This document shows positions 1 to 10,647 of a stretch of DNA of 64,000 nucleotides, piece after piece. The stretch lies in NCBI RefSeq assembly GCF_051020955.1, contig NC_135013.1, positions 8,972,001 to 9,036,000 of the forward strand, read 5' to 3'. The position numbers were made by a program, and so were the translations under genes. The number at the start of each line of letters is the position of its first letter. Positions within the stretch are counted from its first letter, which is position 1. Below the pieces are notes generated by a model. The model was not told the DNA's origin, ran no database searches, and worked only from the letters and a program-made list of their open reading frames with translations. This DNA comes from Megalopta genalis (lineage: Eukaryota; Arthropoda; Insecta; Hymenoptera; Halictidae).

Positions 1-1012
1 CTTTGCAAACAATAACGAAATTATTGCCTTTCCACTTGCGAATCTTTGTTAACAAATGGTTAAATTAGCCCGTACGGTATCGCAGAAATGCGTACGTAAT
101 TGCTCTGCAACACAACTTTAACGAGAGAGTAAAGTCGCTCTTAAAACGTACGTTTGAACAGCACGACTTCATTTTAATGGAAGCGCATTTAACGAAAAGT
201 CGATGCTAATTCGAGGCCGTATAAATTGTCAGTGGAGCAACGGCTCTCGAATATGCAATTAATCCCCTGGATAATCTGGCATCGTAAAACACAAAGCTCA
301 TCGCCCGCGTTCGTTAGTATTCTTGCTCTCTGTATGAAATTTTACGAGCCGGCGCAGATTCTATTTCGAGCCCCGATCATTTATCCGACATAATTTCGCG
401 TATATTCGTGTCGCCCGGACGCGGGTTCTGTATCTGTCGATCAACCGTGGCGAAGATAATGGTGATTTCCGAAGGAAACCTCGCCGCCCCGAGCTGATCC
501 CGTCTACTTAGCATCCTGCGTGCAGCTTATATTTCGCCTGGCATTTCGCGCTGATTACAGGAACCGCGGGTCTACGTGCGATTACGTTGTTGCTTTAAAC
601 AGGTTTGCATTAACTTGATTATGAAGCGCCCGGGAAAATGACACAGTCGCGGAGGCCCCTTACGAACCACTGAATCGTTGTGCTCCGAACTCCGATCTCT
701 TTCTTTAACTAATTGCGAGCATGCGGTCGTGCACGGGCGTTACACCGTGTCTAGAAACCGGCGCGGCGCGGCACCCAGAGCTCCGCGGACCGGCCTTTAT
801 GCAGTTTGATAACTGTATTTATCGTTCGTCGTGCAACATATTCTAAACTGGGCGTAACTCGTAAGATGCCGCAAAGGCTATAATACGGACTCCAACGTTT
901 CATATTTTTTTTTTTTCGAGGACTGCGTCGGCTTAATTGAAACACGCGGCGACCGAACTTATGGGAACGACGGTAGAAAATGGACCAACAGCATTTACGG
1001 AGATTGCGAATA
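1..1012. other. Non-coding stretch, no gene seen
   Basis: Mixed-composition sequence with no convincing exon, RNA gene or transposon end. A short poly-T run lies at about 906-917. Open frames here are short and not protein-like. Confidence 0.5.
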
Positions 1013-1016
1013 TTAA

Positions 1017-1871
1017 CCCTTAAATGCATAGAGTCCCAAAAATGAATCAATAACTTTTTGCGCGGATACCCGACAACAGTTTTGATATCGATACATTTGG
1101 CTGAATGGCAGTGATTCCTTTGTCCATTGACTTATCAAAAAGTAACTAAAATAATGACATTTGACTTCAATATTTGTATCTTTCTGACGTTATACCAATT
1201 GGCGCGCATTTTTGATAGCGGGTTCATTTACGTACTTTTGGAAGTGGATTATTTAGAAATATTTTGGTGTATTCGTTAAACAAACAATATTTTGTAAAGG
1301 TAAGGCTCTTATTTATTAACCCTTAAATGCATATTGTTGTCAATTGTCTACATTCCAGTTCCACTTAATTTTATTCAAAAACCTGAGTAGGTGCGTTTAC
1401 GAACGTTGATAACAATAGACAATAGACCATATGTGAAATAAAAGACTTGACATTACTTTTGGCGAGTAAGTTATATGTTTTTTGACATTTGAATGTGGTG
1501 GGTGATAACCTACGATGTGTTACTTGGAGAGATATTTTCTTTTTTCGAGTTTCACGGACTGAGTGCATCAAATGCAGGGTTGCTTTGTGTCACAACAAAA
1601 ATCGCAATTGCTTTGCTGCATTTCGTTTATAAATAACGTGAAAATTCCTATACTAATAGATAATATAAATACATGACCATTTGTTTACGTCTACAATAAT
1701 TTTAGTAATAAACGTATATTGTTGCCAAAAGTCTACATACAACTTTTTTTCAAAATAAATACTCAATATTATTACCTAGATTTTTTTATTTATTTTTTAC
1801 GTAACCTATGACTACATTCCTACAAAAAACGATTTTTTAAAATTTAAAACAAAAAATCATGCATTTAAGGG
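1017..1871. mobile_element. Composite of TTAA elements, family W (outer copy)
   Basis: A TTAA at 1013-1016 is followed by CCCTTAAATGCAT, and the stretch closes at 1859-1871 with ATGCATTTAAGGG and a TTAA at 872-875 (that is 1872-1875). A second, inner left end lies at 1320. The outer piece 1017-1315 shares only the 13-bp terminus with family W and then differs. This is either an older relative into which W landed, or a larger element sharing the right end. TTAA plus a CCC...GGG terminus is typical of piggyBac-type non-autonomous elements. Confidence 0.6.
1320..1871 (+). mobile_element. TTAA-flanked MITE, family W copy 2
   Basis: About 552 bp between TTAA at 1316-1319 and 1872-1875, with 13-bp perfect terminal inverted repeats (CCCTTAAATGCAT). 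The left 240 bp and right 230 bp closely match copy W1 at 13.6-14.2 kb; the middles differ. It has no transposase and must be mobilised in trans, if at all. Confidence 0.75.
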
Positions 1872-2204
1872 TTAAGGTATTGGTAGCTTATTTGTGCGAT
1901 TCGTCGAAGGAGAATTCCTCCTTGTACCTTCTCAAATACTTATCAACGACGCAGGAAATGAAATTCAACGTTCGCTCGGTGAAATGTAAAACGCGAACGT
2001 CCGCGTTTATAAATATTAAAGAACGAGGATTTGCATAATTTCCCCGGTGCCCGTCGTAACGAGATCGTTGATACATTAAATAACATTTCCTCGCCGGAAA
2101 TAAAATTCCGGGATTTGCATAAGCCTGAAGCGCGATACATTTTTTAGAATCGGAGAGGAAATTTGTATTAATTCGCAGCCCGCTGTGATTCGGTCTCAGC
2201 CACA

Positions 2205-2836
2205 CCGCATTTCACCGGCGTTGTTTCACCAACGCGTATACAACGATCGTCGAAAAATGTTTACATCGACTCTCGTTTCGCCGCAAATGTTATTATCGAC
2301 ACTTCGTGTATGAGAAATGTAGCCGTCGTCGACGATATATTATAACAACTATTAAACTGTGAACTACCTCGAAAAAGAAGAAAAGATGAAAGAAAGGAAG
2401 GAAGAATTCAAAAAATACTACAAAATCGTGAAACTTACACAGAAATGAATTTCTTTATAGCATTAGCAAATAATGTATCTTTATAATTCGATTTATAACT
2501 AATGAAATATAGTTAACAGTTCTTTCTCGCAGGTACAATTAATATATAATTTATGATAATAAATTAATTAACGTTAGAAAACATATATTTTGTATGTACA
2601 AGTGTCAGCTTAAATTGCGTCACCTTTGTTGAAATCGGTGTTTAAGGTATGACAATTAACAAAAATGTTGATTAATAAAGTACTAATATAAAACGTCTCA
2701 TTATTGTCTCTGTTTCTACATTTCTTATTCGGCACGAAAAGTCAATGATAACATTTGCCGGTGAAACGAGAGTCGTCGTAAACATTTGTCCGTGCTTTCA
2801 ACGCGTCGGTGTATAAACAACGTCGATGAAATGCGG
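2205..2836. repeat. Foldback-type inverted repeat, arms about 97 bp
   Basis: The sequence at 2205-2302 (starting ccgcatttcaccggcg) reappears as an inverted, diverged copy at 2741-2836 (ending cgtcgatgaaatgcgg). About 440 bp of AT-rich sequence lies between. The arms share the core ACTCTCGTTTC and the ends beyond them lose similarity. It is possibly an old foldback transposon; no target duplication is clear. Confidence 0.5.
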
Positions 2837-2839
2837 TGT

Positions 2840-3163
2840 CGCCGAAATCGTGTCGACGAAAACAAGGTAACTCGCTACAAACTCCGTGAAAACATTTATT
2901 GACAACTTCACCGCGTCGATGAAAACAGTGTCTACGAAAGTGAATGTCGGTCGAATTGTGTCGATGAAAGCATTTGTCTCTGCCTGTGAAAGTAATTATC
3001 GGCGATCCCAGGATAAACCCTTAAAAGATCATCTTTGATATTACACAGTCGTTGCAGATCATATTAATCCTTGATTGATGCAATGATTTTCTTATATTCA
3101 TTTACCAATTATATACCAATTATTTAATTGTTATATTGCGGATCCCGCGCGGTTAAGTAAATA
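2840..3163. other. Degenerate GTCGATGAAA-rich stretch
   Basis: Loose repeats of a gtcgatgaaa-like motif between about 2815 and 2990, then unique AT-rich sequence. No gene is visible. Confidence 0.35.
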
Positions 3164-3165
3164 AT

Positions 3166-3216
<51 letters not shown>
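3164..3216. repeat. (TTTA)n microsatellite
   Basis: About 13 uninterrupted TTTA units. Confidence 0.9.
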
Positions 3217-3623
3217 CTCATTGTGCAGAGAGACATTTGTTGACTTGCGATAGGGAACAGAGTTCACAGGAAGGGTTCGCAAGAATTCGTAGAAAATTCG
3301 TAGAAAAGTTCATAGAAAATTATAACAAAATTATAACGTAACAATTCGTAGAAAAAGATAAAATGGATATTAACATACAAAGTTTAGTCGCAGATTGTAG
3401 ACTCGGTATTTAACATTAGAACTGCCAACCTAGTCAAACCGACTGGTTTCTAATTTTCTCTCTTACGATTCTTGATATTATGAAAATATATTTCTATAAG
3501 AAATTGTTCCAATAGACAATATGTACAAAGTTTAAATAAATCGAATCTTGGCACTGTTACGAAACAATATACACAAAATTATATTATAATTATACAAACG
3601 ATATACGCGTAAGTCGCGTTTAA

Positions 3624-3905
3624 CCCGAGAAAGATAACCTACGTCGCAGAGGCGCCTGCGAAGACTGTTGATTTTTGTTAATTTTTCATAGAGGTCTAGT
3701 GATTTAAGTTTAAAATTACTTAAAATATAAAAAAATATAATATAAATGCATTTTATTTTTACAATAATGCCAAACTTTTAAAATGATTAGATTAACTTAA
3801 ATAAATATCCATTGTTAGTATAAAATTGACGCCTTAGAAAAGCATGCGCCTCTGAAGCGTATGCTTATCTTTTACGTACGTTGTCATATGGTTATCTTTC
3901 TAGGG
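3624..3905. mobile_element. piggyBac internal-deletion derivative (element A-pB)
   Basis: 282 bp between TTAA at 3620-3623 and 3906-3909. The ends are CCCGAGAAAGATA on the left and CCCTAGAAAGATA (inverted) on the right, the latter matching the classic piggyBac terminus. Both ends match the larger element at 52223-52861, but everything between CCTGCGAA and GACTGTTGATTTT is missing here. The right end carries about 28 bp that the larger element lacks. No coding capacity remains. Confidence 0.85.
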
Positions 3906-3909
3906 TTAA

Positions 3910-4798
3910 GGTTGGTAGGTCCGGCGTTGAATGAAGAGATTTCAGCGCGAAAGAGTAATAATAACTCGACCAGGTTCTTCCTCGCGGCGATTACACGCGT
4001 CCTGCGAGTATCTCTTCACAGGCGACAAAAGATCCTCGAAATATTCTCTCATGAACGCCTCCGGACTCCCCGTAGCGTCTAAAAAGTCGTCGGTCGAGCG
4101 CGGTGCCGCGGTTTTTGTCGTTGCTCGCGCGACTCGCGAGGGTTCTCGAGCGGACAGGAGCGAGTGGACGGCGATCGTCGAGGCCTGGAGAGGAGAGCTC
4201 GAGAGCTCGAATTAAGTTCTCTCTGTCCTTTCCGTTCCGTTCCGTTCCGTTCCTCGCTTTCCGCCTCCTCGAACGGCCGGGAACTCCGGCTCCGGAGACG
4301 GAGGCGCGATCGCGTAATTATTACGTCGCGGCAGATACGAAGTGACGCGATGATTACCCCATCGCGAGCCTCCTTTAAGGAGCCGCGGTCCCGCTCCGCA
4401 CCCCCCTCCCCCGTCGGCCCACCACGGGTCCCGTTCCGCAATTCGCCGTTTATCCTCGCAGTTCGCGGCGTAATTGCCGCGGTTTCGGCGAGACAATGGC
4501 GATTCGCCGCGAATCAACCGGCGATCGCTATCTCGGCACACGAAACGCGTCCCGGCCTACCTCCCACTCCGCCCTCGCCCCGTGATTTATCGCTTTAATA
4601 ACAGTATCGAACACGGCCGCGTAGCTTATTACCGGTCATCCATCACGCACTCGCGCGAGGATCGTTCGATTTGCTGGAAATAAATTTCAATTTTGCGCCT
4701 CGGTTCCTCTGGGACCGGCGTCGGCCAGCATCTTCCTGGAATCGCGTGTGCGCCGTTCCCGGAACGGCCGCGATAGGTGACGGAATCGATTTGAACGC
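3910..4798. other. CpG-rich non-coding block
   Basis: GC- and CpG-rich from about 3930 to 4640, with a short (CCGTT)n run at 4227-4250. Several overlapping open frames exist on both strands, which is expected at this base composition. None has a recognisable motif. Confidence 0.45.
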
Positions 4799-4802
4799 TT
4801 AA

Positions 4803-5164
4803 CACTTTATCGACCGCTAGCCTATTTATCGGCTTTTCGAATGCCAATGTTTATCGATCGCTAGCCTATCAATCGGCTTTTCGATTGCCAATGCTTATCG
4901 ACCGATAGCCTATTAATCGACTTTTAGCTATCGACGGTTTTCGCTTCTTTGCTGTTTTGTTAGTAGCTGACCTCCTGTATGCTGACCTCCCCATATCCTT
5001 ATGAATTATAATTATAATAATAATTATTATTTATTATTATTTTTAAAGGAATAAGCACAACACAATGAATAGCGAAAATTTAGCCGGTACTGGGAGCAAA
5101 TGCGCGCGCGACTAAGCCAGTCCTTACTGAGTGGCAGCCTTAACCACGACCGGACGATAAAGTG
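4803..5164 (+). mobile_element. TTAA-flanked MITE, family X copy 1
   Basis: 362 bp between TTAA at 4799-4802 and 5165-5168. Termini are CACTTTATCG and CGATAAAGTG. The left third holds about three degenerate 44-bp direct repeats around the motif CGATCGCTAGCCTAT. No coding capacity. Two other copies in the window have exactly this length. Its right TTAA is shared with element Y1. Confidence 0.85.
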
Positions 5165-5168
5165 TTAA

Positions 5169-5375
5169 CACTAAACCTACCGAGCAGTAATACTAACTGG
5201 CACGTACCGCTTCGCAAAAGTGAGAAGACCGAATTTATTTGGGATTTGTAAAGTTTTTATTATAAAACTTGCTCCAATAATATAACTTATTCAAGCGTTT
5301 TCCACGAAAGAGTCTCGGAACTTTGCAGAATTGCAAAATAAGAAAGCGGTCGCTTTGACCGCGGTGGGTTTAGTG
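5169..5375 (+). mobile_element. TTAA-flanked MITE, family Y copy 1
   Basis: 207 bp between TTAA at 5165-5168 (shared with X1) and 5376-5379. Termini are CACTAAACC and GGTTTAGTG. A near-palindrome GCGGTCGCTTTGACCGC (one arm mismatch against copy Y2) lies 13 bp inside the right end. Confidence 0.85.
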
Positions 5376-5486
5376 TTAACAGAGTCGCGACGGTAACTTG
5401 TTAAATTCCAAATTTGCTGGATCGAATCCGAGGATTCCATTTGGTAGTGTTTGCATGTGTTTGCGTGGCTCCGAATGGCTCCTTAA

Positions 5487-6095
5487 CCCTTTCGCTACGG
5501 GCGGGTTCTCCACCGCGGTACTTCCGCTGAACGGAGCGCCGCGACATCACTGCACGTTACGCGACGCCGATCGTCAGCGGGAGTACCGCGGCGGAGAACC
5601 CAAGCTGCTTGAATGTTTTCGTACGAAAAAATTACTCTCCAAAGGGTATTTATAAATAAAGGGTATTCCAGGGTATTTATAACGTCTTAGCATGCGCTCT
5701 TTAATTTACAGTATGAGAGGAAATAACATTATGCAATATAATGCATCTTATGGAAGGCCACTATAGTGGCCCATAGTACCTCAGTGGCATCTTATGAAAG
5801 GCCACTATAGTGGCCCGTAGTACCTCAGTGGGACCATATGGAAAGCCACTATAGTAGTCCGTAGTACCTCAGTGGCATCTTATGAAAGGCCACTATAGTG
5901 GCCCGTAGTACCTCAGTGGCATCATACGAAAGGCCACTATAGTGGCCCATAGTACCTCAGTGGCATCTTATGAAAGGCCACTATAGTGGCCCGTAGTACC
6001 TCAGTGGCATCATACGAAAGGCCACTATAGTGGCCCGTAGTACCTCAGTGACATCTTATGGAGGGCCACTATAGTGGCCCGTAGTAGCGAAAGGG
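5487..6095 (+). mobile_element. TTAA-flanked MITE, family Z copy 1
   Basis: 609 bp between TTAA at 5483-5486 and 6096-6099, with termini CCCTTTCGCTAC and GTAGCGAAAGGG. Near the left end a CCGCGGTACT...AGTACCGCGG hairpin spans about 5512-5594. The right half is a 44-bp minisatellite running directly into the terminal repeat. Confidence 0.85.
5743..6090 (+). repeat. 44-bp minisatellite inside element Z1
   Basis: About 7.8 units of 44 bp, each with the perfect 12-bp palindrome CCACTATAGTGG followed by a block containing GTAGTACCTCAGTGG. Unit starts are at 5743, 5787, 5831, 5875, 5919, 5963, 6007 and 6051. Confidence 0.9.
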
Positions 6096-6099
6096 TTAA

Positions 6100-6690
6100 C
6101 GGGATAAGCGCCGTGTCGATCATCGGCGACTGACGCTATACTTTCCGTTCGGATCGCGTCAGTCACCGGTCACTGACGATATACAATTTTAAAAATGATG
6201 TTATTCTATAGAAATAAATTTTATATAATTTGGAGATCGTAAAAGCATATAGCCAAGTGTTTTATGTTACCGGAAAACAATTGTAACGAGTACTATTAAA
6301 ACACGGAAATTCGCAGGTTTTACAAAATATTGTAACGCGGGCTGAACGGAAAGGAAGAAAAAAACAGGTTTGGCGCTCAACGTGTTAATTAAGTAACGCG
6401 GCGACTCTCGAGCTATAGATGTGAAAACGAAATTGTTGCATTTTCTTCGTAAAAATTTTTCTAACGCTGATTCATAATGGATGGAATTCGGGAAAACGTA
6501 CATAATAACGAATATTCGCGCACAAATTTTATTCGATTATTTACATCGTATTAGTATATGCTACGAAGATAAAAAAAATGTAAATTAAAAATGCTACCAA
6601 GGTCTGACCTTGAGAGATCAAGGAAGAACGAAGTAACAATAAGGGTGATGACTTTTCTTTGGAGTTTAGTTTATTTTTGCTGACTTTTAT
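6100..6690. other. Non-coding stretch, no gene seen
   Basis: AT-rich unique sequence without splice-bounded frames, RNA genes or element ends that I could recognise. Confidence 0.4.
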
Positions 6691-6694
6691 TTAA

Positions 6695-6944
6695 CCCTTA
6701 ACGGTCCAATGCCGCCATACACGCGGCAGAAATCAATCAAACCGTAAAATCTGGCAGGAAACATTGGAAGAATAGGCACGATTGTTTCGATGAAAATATA
6801 TCAACGAAGTTTTATTTAAAAAATGAATATCTCTTCTCTATATTTGATACCAAAATTTTCAGTAAAAAATTTCTCTTCGTCCGAAGAACAGTCTGGACTT
6901 GGCAGTGTGTAAACTGGAAATAAATAGTTTTGGTTCCCTAAGGG
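6695..6944 (+). mobile_element. TTAA-flanked MITE, family V
   Basis: 250 bp between TTAA at 6691-6694 and 6945-6948. Termini CCCTTAACGG and CCCTAAGGG are imperfect inverted repeats. A stem GCCGC-7-GCGGC lies at 6711-6727, 16 bp inside the left end. Single copy in this window. Confidence 0.65.
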
Positions 6945-7164
6945 TTAATATTATCTATTTACTATCCTTAATCTCAGTTAATTATTATTTATTTATTTAT
7001 TATATTATTTTTTTTTTTCCCTCGCTTTTTCTTCCTTTTTTTGTTGACCGCTAAAGATCAGACCGAGTCTTGGTAACACTATACCGTACATTTTCGTGAT
7101 CTTTGCAGCATATACTATAGATCTACGCGAATTTTTCCATCGAATAAGTACCGTTCGTCGTTAA

Positions 7165-7411
7165 CCCCTTGCCTTACTTTGACGAGTCCGACTCGTCATG
7201 AAAATTTCTAATAATAACTTATTGAGTATATATGTTATTCTGTCCATTAAAATGTGAATAAAATTCTAATCTCTTGTCATCAATATTTAAGCAATCAAGT
7301 AAATCTAGGCACACACACAATAAGCATCAATTTTCTTTCCCTTCTAAGAAATTATGGTAATCGAAAAATTTCTAATCGCAGTAACTGCGAAGAGAATGGT
7401 ATGTCAAGGGG
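7165..7411 (+). mobile_element. TTAA-flanked MITE, family U
   Basis: 247 bp between TTAA at 7161-7164 and 7412-7415. Termini are CCCCTTGCCTTAC and GTATGTCAAGGGG. The palindrome GACGAGTCCGACTCGTC lies at 7181-7197, 16 bp inside the left end. Confidence 0.7.
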
Positions 7412-7415
7412 TTAA

Positions 7416-9193
7416 CGAGCTCCGCGCGACGTTATCGAGCGTCGACAGTTTTGCATCCCTCGGACAGCGCGGGCATAGGAAGCGGGCAGATGTTTATTTA
7501 CTTTCGCAGCGCCAACTGTCGAAGGGTTTTTAGAAGTTGTCGGCTGTACGGCTAATTGCAGGCCGGGGCGGATATCCAACGGCGTACGGGCGCCAGAAGG
7601 AAAAAAGAGAGAGGGGGTTCCTGGGCCCTCCTCGTTGCACGGTAGAATGCGCCCGGCCGCCATTTTCGTGGCGGCGCAACAGAGGCGTAATAACTGCTGG
7701 AATTCATGGTAATGGCGATAATGCGTGGCTGTGCCGATGGGGCCCGCAGGGGCTGAAACAAGGCGGAGGACGAGCGAGAAGAGGAACGGGGGCCCGGGCA
7801 GAGGTGGGGCACCCTGCCACGGTGCCACGTAGCGGAACTCACGTGTGCCCCCGCGTACGTGTGAACCTCGTTCCGTCAGGGGAGAGCCGGCGTTCTGATT
7901 GGCCGAATTCTTTCGACCGGATGTGGAGCTCGGCCTGCCAGCGCTTTCGTCCCCTTTCGTCGTCCGATTTCGTTTCGAGCCGTAACGGCTTACGGTCCCC
8001 CGAAACATCGAAACTGCGGGATCGAATCGTTCGACGATCGTTCCACCGTGGACGTATGCAAATTCAAGCTTTGCGGCGTAATTTGGAAAAAATCCGGCTC
8101 CCATATTTCGTGAAACGATTATCCGAATCTCGTAAAAATTCTCGATAATGTTATTTTACGAGGTCTTCCCGTAACGCTCGATTTAGCCAGATTTGCATAC
8201 GTAAAAGGCCGACCCAAAGTTACATTGTGCGCGCCGGTTGAAAATGGAATCGACGTGTGTGACGAAAAACAGCGACGCTATTTTATTTTTATTTTTCTCA
8301 CGAATACCGCGACAATTCGGTTCACCACGAGTACCGCGTATTATTTTTCGTAACGTAAATAGCCTAACCGCTCGAGCAGATTGGCAAAAAGAGAACGATC
8401 ATGCGAGATTGCCAGTTGTCGAAGGAACTCGCGTCAACACCGAGCTACGTCGAATATCCGAGCGTTTTCTATCGAAAAGTCGTGTTATTTTTCATCCTAG
8501 ACATCTCGGATCGGGAGATTAAATTTTCGTTTACGATTAGACAATTAATCACAATTGAAGCGTGCGGTTAGCGATCCGTCAGGCTAACTGGTTCCACCAG
8601 CTGACAGATTTTATAGCCAGCTAACCATTACTCATTAGTATCAATCTTCGAATATCTCGACAGTTTAAAGAGCAGTTCAGCCCACGCTGTGCAGTTATTC
8701 GTATCCTGTTATCACCAACCTGCTATTTCCTTTTAAATAAACAGTTTTTAACGAACGGTCTCTCCCGGGGCCATTAGAGCGGCCATTTTACGCAACAACC
8801 GATGCGACGGTCGCGATCGCGTTGCGTAAGACGGCTACCTTAGCAGACCCTAGTAATTTAGCTCCCGCTATCTTCCAACCAGCTTTCTACATTCTTCGAC
8901 CCGAAGATTGATTCGATCGTCAACGTTTGTACTTTTTGCAATTAAAAACTAGATACCATTTCGTGCGCGCGCGATATATATATATGTCGTTACATTAATA
9001 TTCGATCGTCTGGAAAGCTTGTTACGTTTCACGAGTACGCTTCAATCTGACGAAAAGAAACAAACAGTCTTCTCGAAGATGCCATATTACACGTATAAAG
9101 ATGCACCGATCAAAATTAAATTAAAACGAAAAACGAAAAATACCTACGTTTTCCACTATCCATCGATTTTCTACAATTGCTTTCCAAGCAATA
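7416..9193. other. CpG-rich then AT-rich non-coding stretch
   Basis: From 7416 to about 8150 the sequence is CpG-rich with long overlapping open frames on both strands (up to about 230 codons). No motif, splice-bounded segment or low-complexity-free protein character supports any of them. At about 8780-8841 an imperfect inverted repeat pairs TTACGCAAC with GTTGCGTAA. The rest is unique sequence. Confidence 0.45.
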
Positions 9194-9413
9194 CAGTAAT
9201 GTCTCCCTAACTGACGCTCAGATTGTCCACTAAAATGGATCATTTGGGAAGAGGAGATACGATTGTTCGAGGCTTGTTGCTCGTTTTTTATGGTTATCGA
9301 TTGTCAACAATTATAAAAACGAGTCGCAAGGTTCGAATAATCGTATCTCCTCTTCCCAAATTGTTCATTTCTGTACACAACCTACCTGAGCGTCAGTAAG
9401 GGAGACATTACTG
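9194..9413. mobile_element. Foldback MITE, family A copy 1
   Basis: 220 bp flanked by TA (9192-9193, 9414-9415). The ends CAGTAATGTCTCCCT and AGGGAGACATTACTG begin inverted arms that extend nearly the whole length, so a transcript would fold into one long hairpin. TA duplication and full-length foldback suggest a Tc1/mariner-type non-autonomous element. Confidence 0.85.
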
Positions 9414-9629
9414 TATAGTGTTTTCCAACATTTTAAGTATCAAAAATTTCAGTACTCAATCAATGCCGATTTGACATAACCTTTGATATAACCTTGACAT
9501 AACGTTGCAACTACAATAAATTCCTACACCGGAAAGAAAATTTGCATTTATTGTGTTCGCATTAATGCCAGCCTTCGCATCGACGTTCAAACGTTGATAA
9601 TGCAAGACTAGAACTTGAGTTCGATTTAA

Positions 9630-9836
9630 CACTAAACCCACCGCGGTCAAAGTGACCGCTTTCTTATTTTGCAATTCTGCAAAGTTCCGAGACTCTTTCG
9701 TGGAAAACGCTTGACTAAATTATATTATTGGAGCAAGTTTTATAATAAAAACTTTACAAATTCCAAATAAATTCGGTCTTCTCGCTTTTGCGAAGCGGTA
9801 CATGCCAGTTAGTATTACTGCTTGATAGGTTTAGTG
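9630..9836 (-). mobile_element. TTAA-flanked MITE, family Y copy 3
   Basis: 207 bp between TTAA at 9626-9629 and 9837-9840, inverted relative to Y1 and Y2. Same termini and the same near-terminal GCGGTCA-CTT-TGACCGC palindrome. Confidence 0.85.
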
Positions 9837-10279
9837 TTAAAAGACGCGAACAACATTCGCATACAGTTGATTATGCTCCAAATCTTCGCAACGAGTCTAT
9901 CGCGACATCATATAGTAAAGGGTTCAGCCGAATGCTACGGTCTAATCGTTGGCGTGTGAACAAATATCGTAACCATGGATTATCGCAAAAACAAGGTCGA
10001 ACGTTGCTGTCCTTTTGTGCAGAAAATTAGAAAATCACAGAATCACGACGTATGGAACCCGCTATCCTTTTAGCAAAGGGTGCAAGCGGCTGAGAATCGG
10101 AGGAGTGGTCGAATCGCTCGGATTGGTCGAATCGTGCGTACCGGATGTGGAGGTCGGGCCGCACCGAGGGCGAGCCCTTGAATTATCTGTCTTAATTTGT
10201 CCGTCACGAGAATTAGCGCGAATCGAATGAAGGACAGGGAGAGAGAGGGCCGGGAGAGACGGAGAGGGGGCGAGGAGTT

Positions 10280-10647
10280 TTACAGACACGGAGCTCGGGC
10301 CTCCCATGGTGAGGCCAGCCGGTGACCTTCGACCTGGAGGACCGGCCACGTTGAAAGACGGCGTGTACACGGTCTCGCACACACGCGCACGGGCGCGCAC
10401 CTTCGTTTCTTTTTCGCGTATCGAGCACGGCCCCGGCTCGTATCGATTATGACATCGTCAACAGCTTCGTGGAACGGGACGTTAATGTACCACGCGACGA
10501 AATCCATCGTCCGGAGAATGTTGGTCGGCTGTTCCTCCGGTAAAGTTATGTAGCCGGGAGATAGCAGATCGGTCGAGGATTGATCGATCGTTCGGTGGGA
10601 CTCGTTTGCGAGCGGATCCGTCGAGTTTTCGCCGGTGCCGGTGTTTG
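10280..10647 (-). CDS. Candidate exon (second of two) of an unrecognised protein
   Basis: Read on the minus strand from 10647, this frame is open for more than 120 codons to a stop at 10280. The first part looks protein-like, for example LSPGYITLPEEQPTNILRT and MDFVAWYINVPFHEAVDDV. A possible acceptor (TTGAG) ends at 10648, and the frame is blocked by a TGA just before it. Starting there, its two leading bases complete the codon left open by the exon at 12294-12579, so the join keeps phase. The upstream polypyrimidine tract is weak. The last 50 or so codons are arginine- and GC-rich and may be intron; a donor near 10400 (AAG then GTGCGC) is one alternative end. I do not recognise the protein. 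Confidence 0.4.

Noticed and set aside
7412..8148. Long open frames on both strands (203 and 230 codons)
   Set aside because: CpG-rich composition suppresses stops in all frames; no motif, no clean splice boundaries, and one frame runs into MITE U.
8560..8950. Possible LTR-like segment containing an AATAAA
   Set aside because: Only a short internal inverted repeat is visible; ends and partner are missing.
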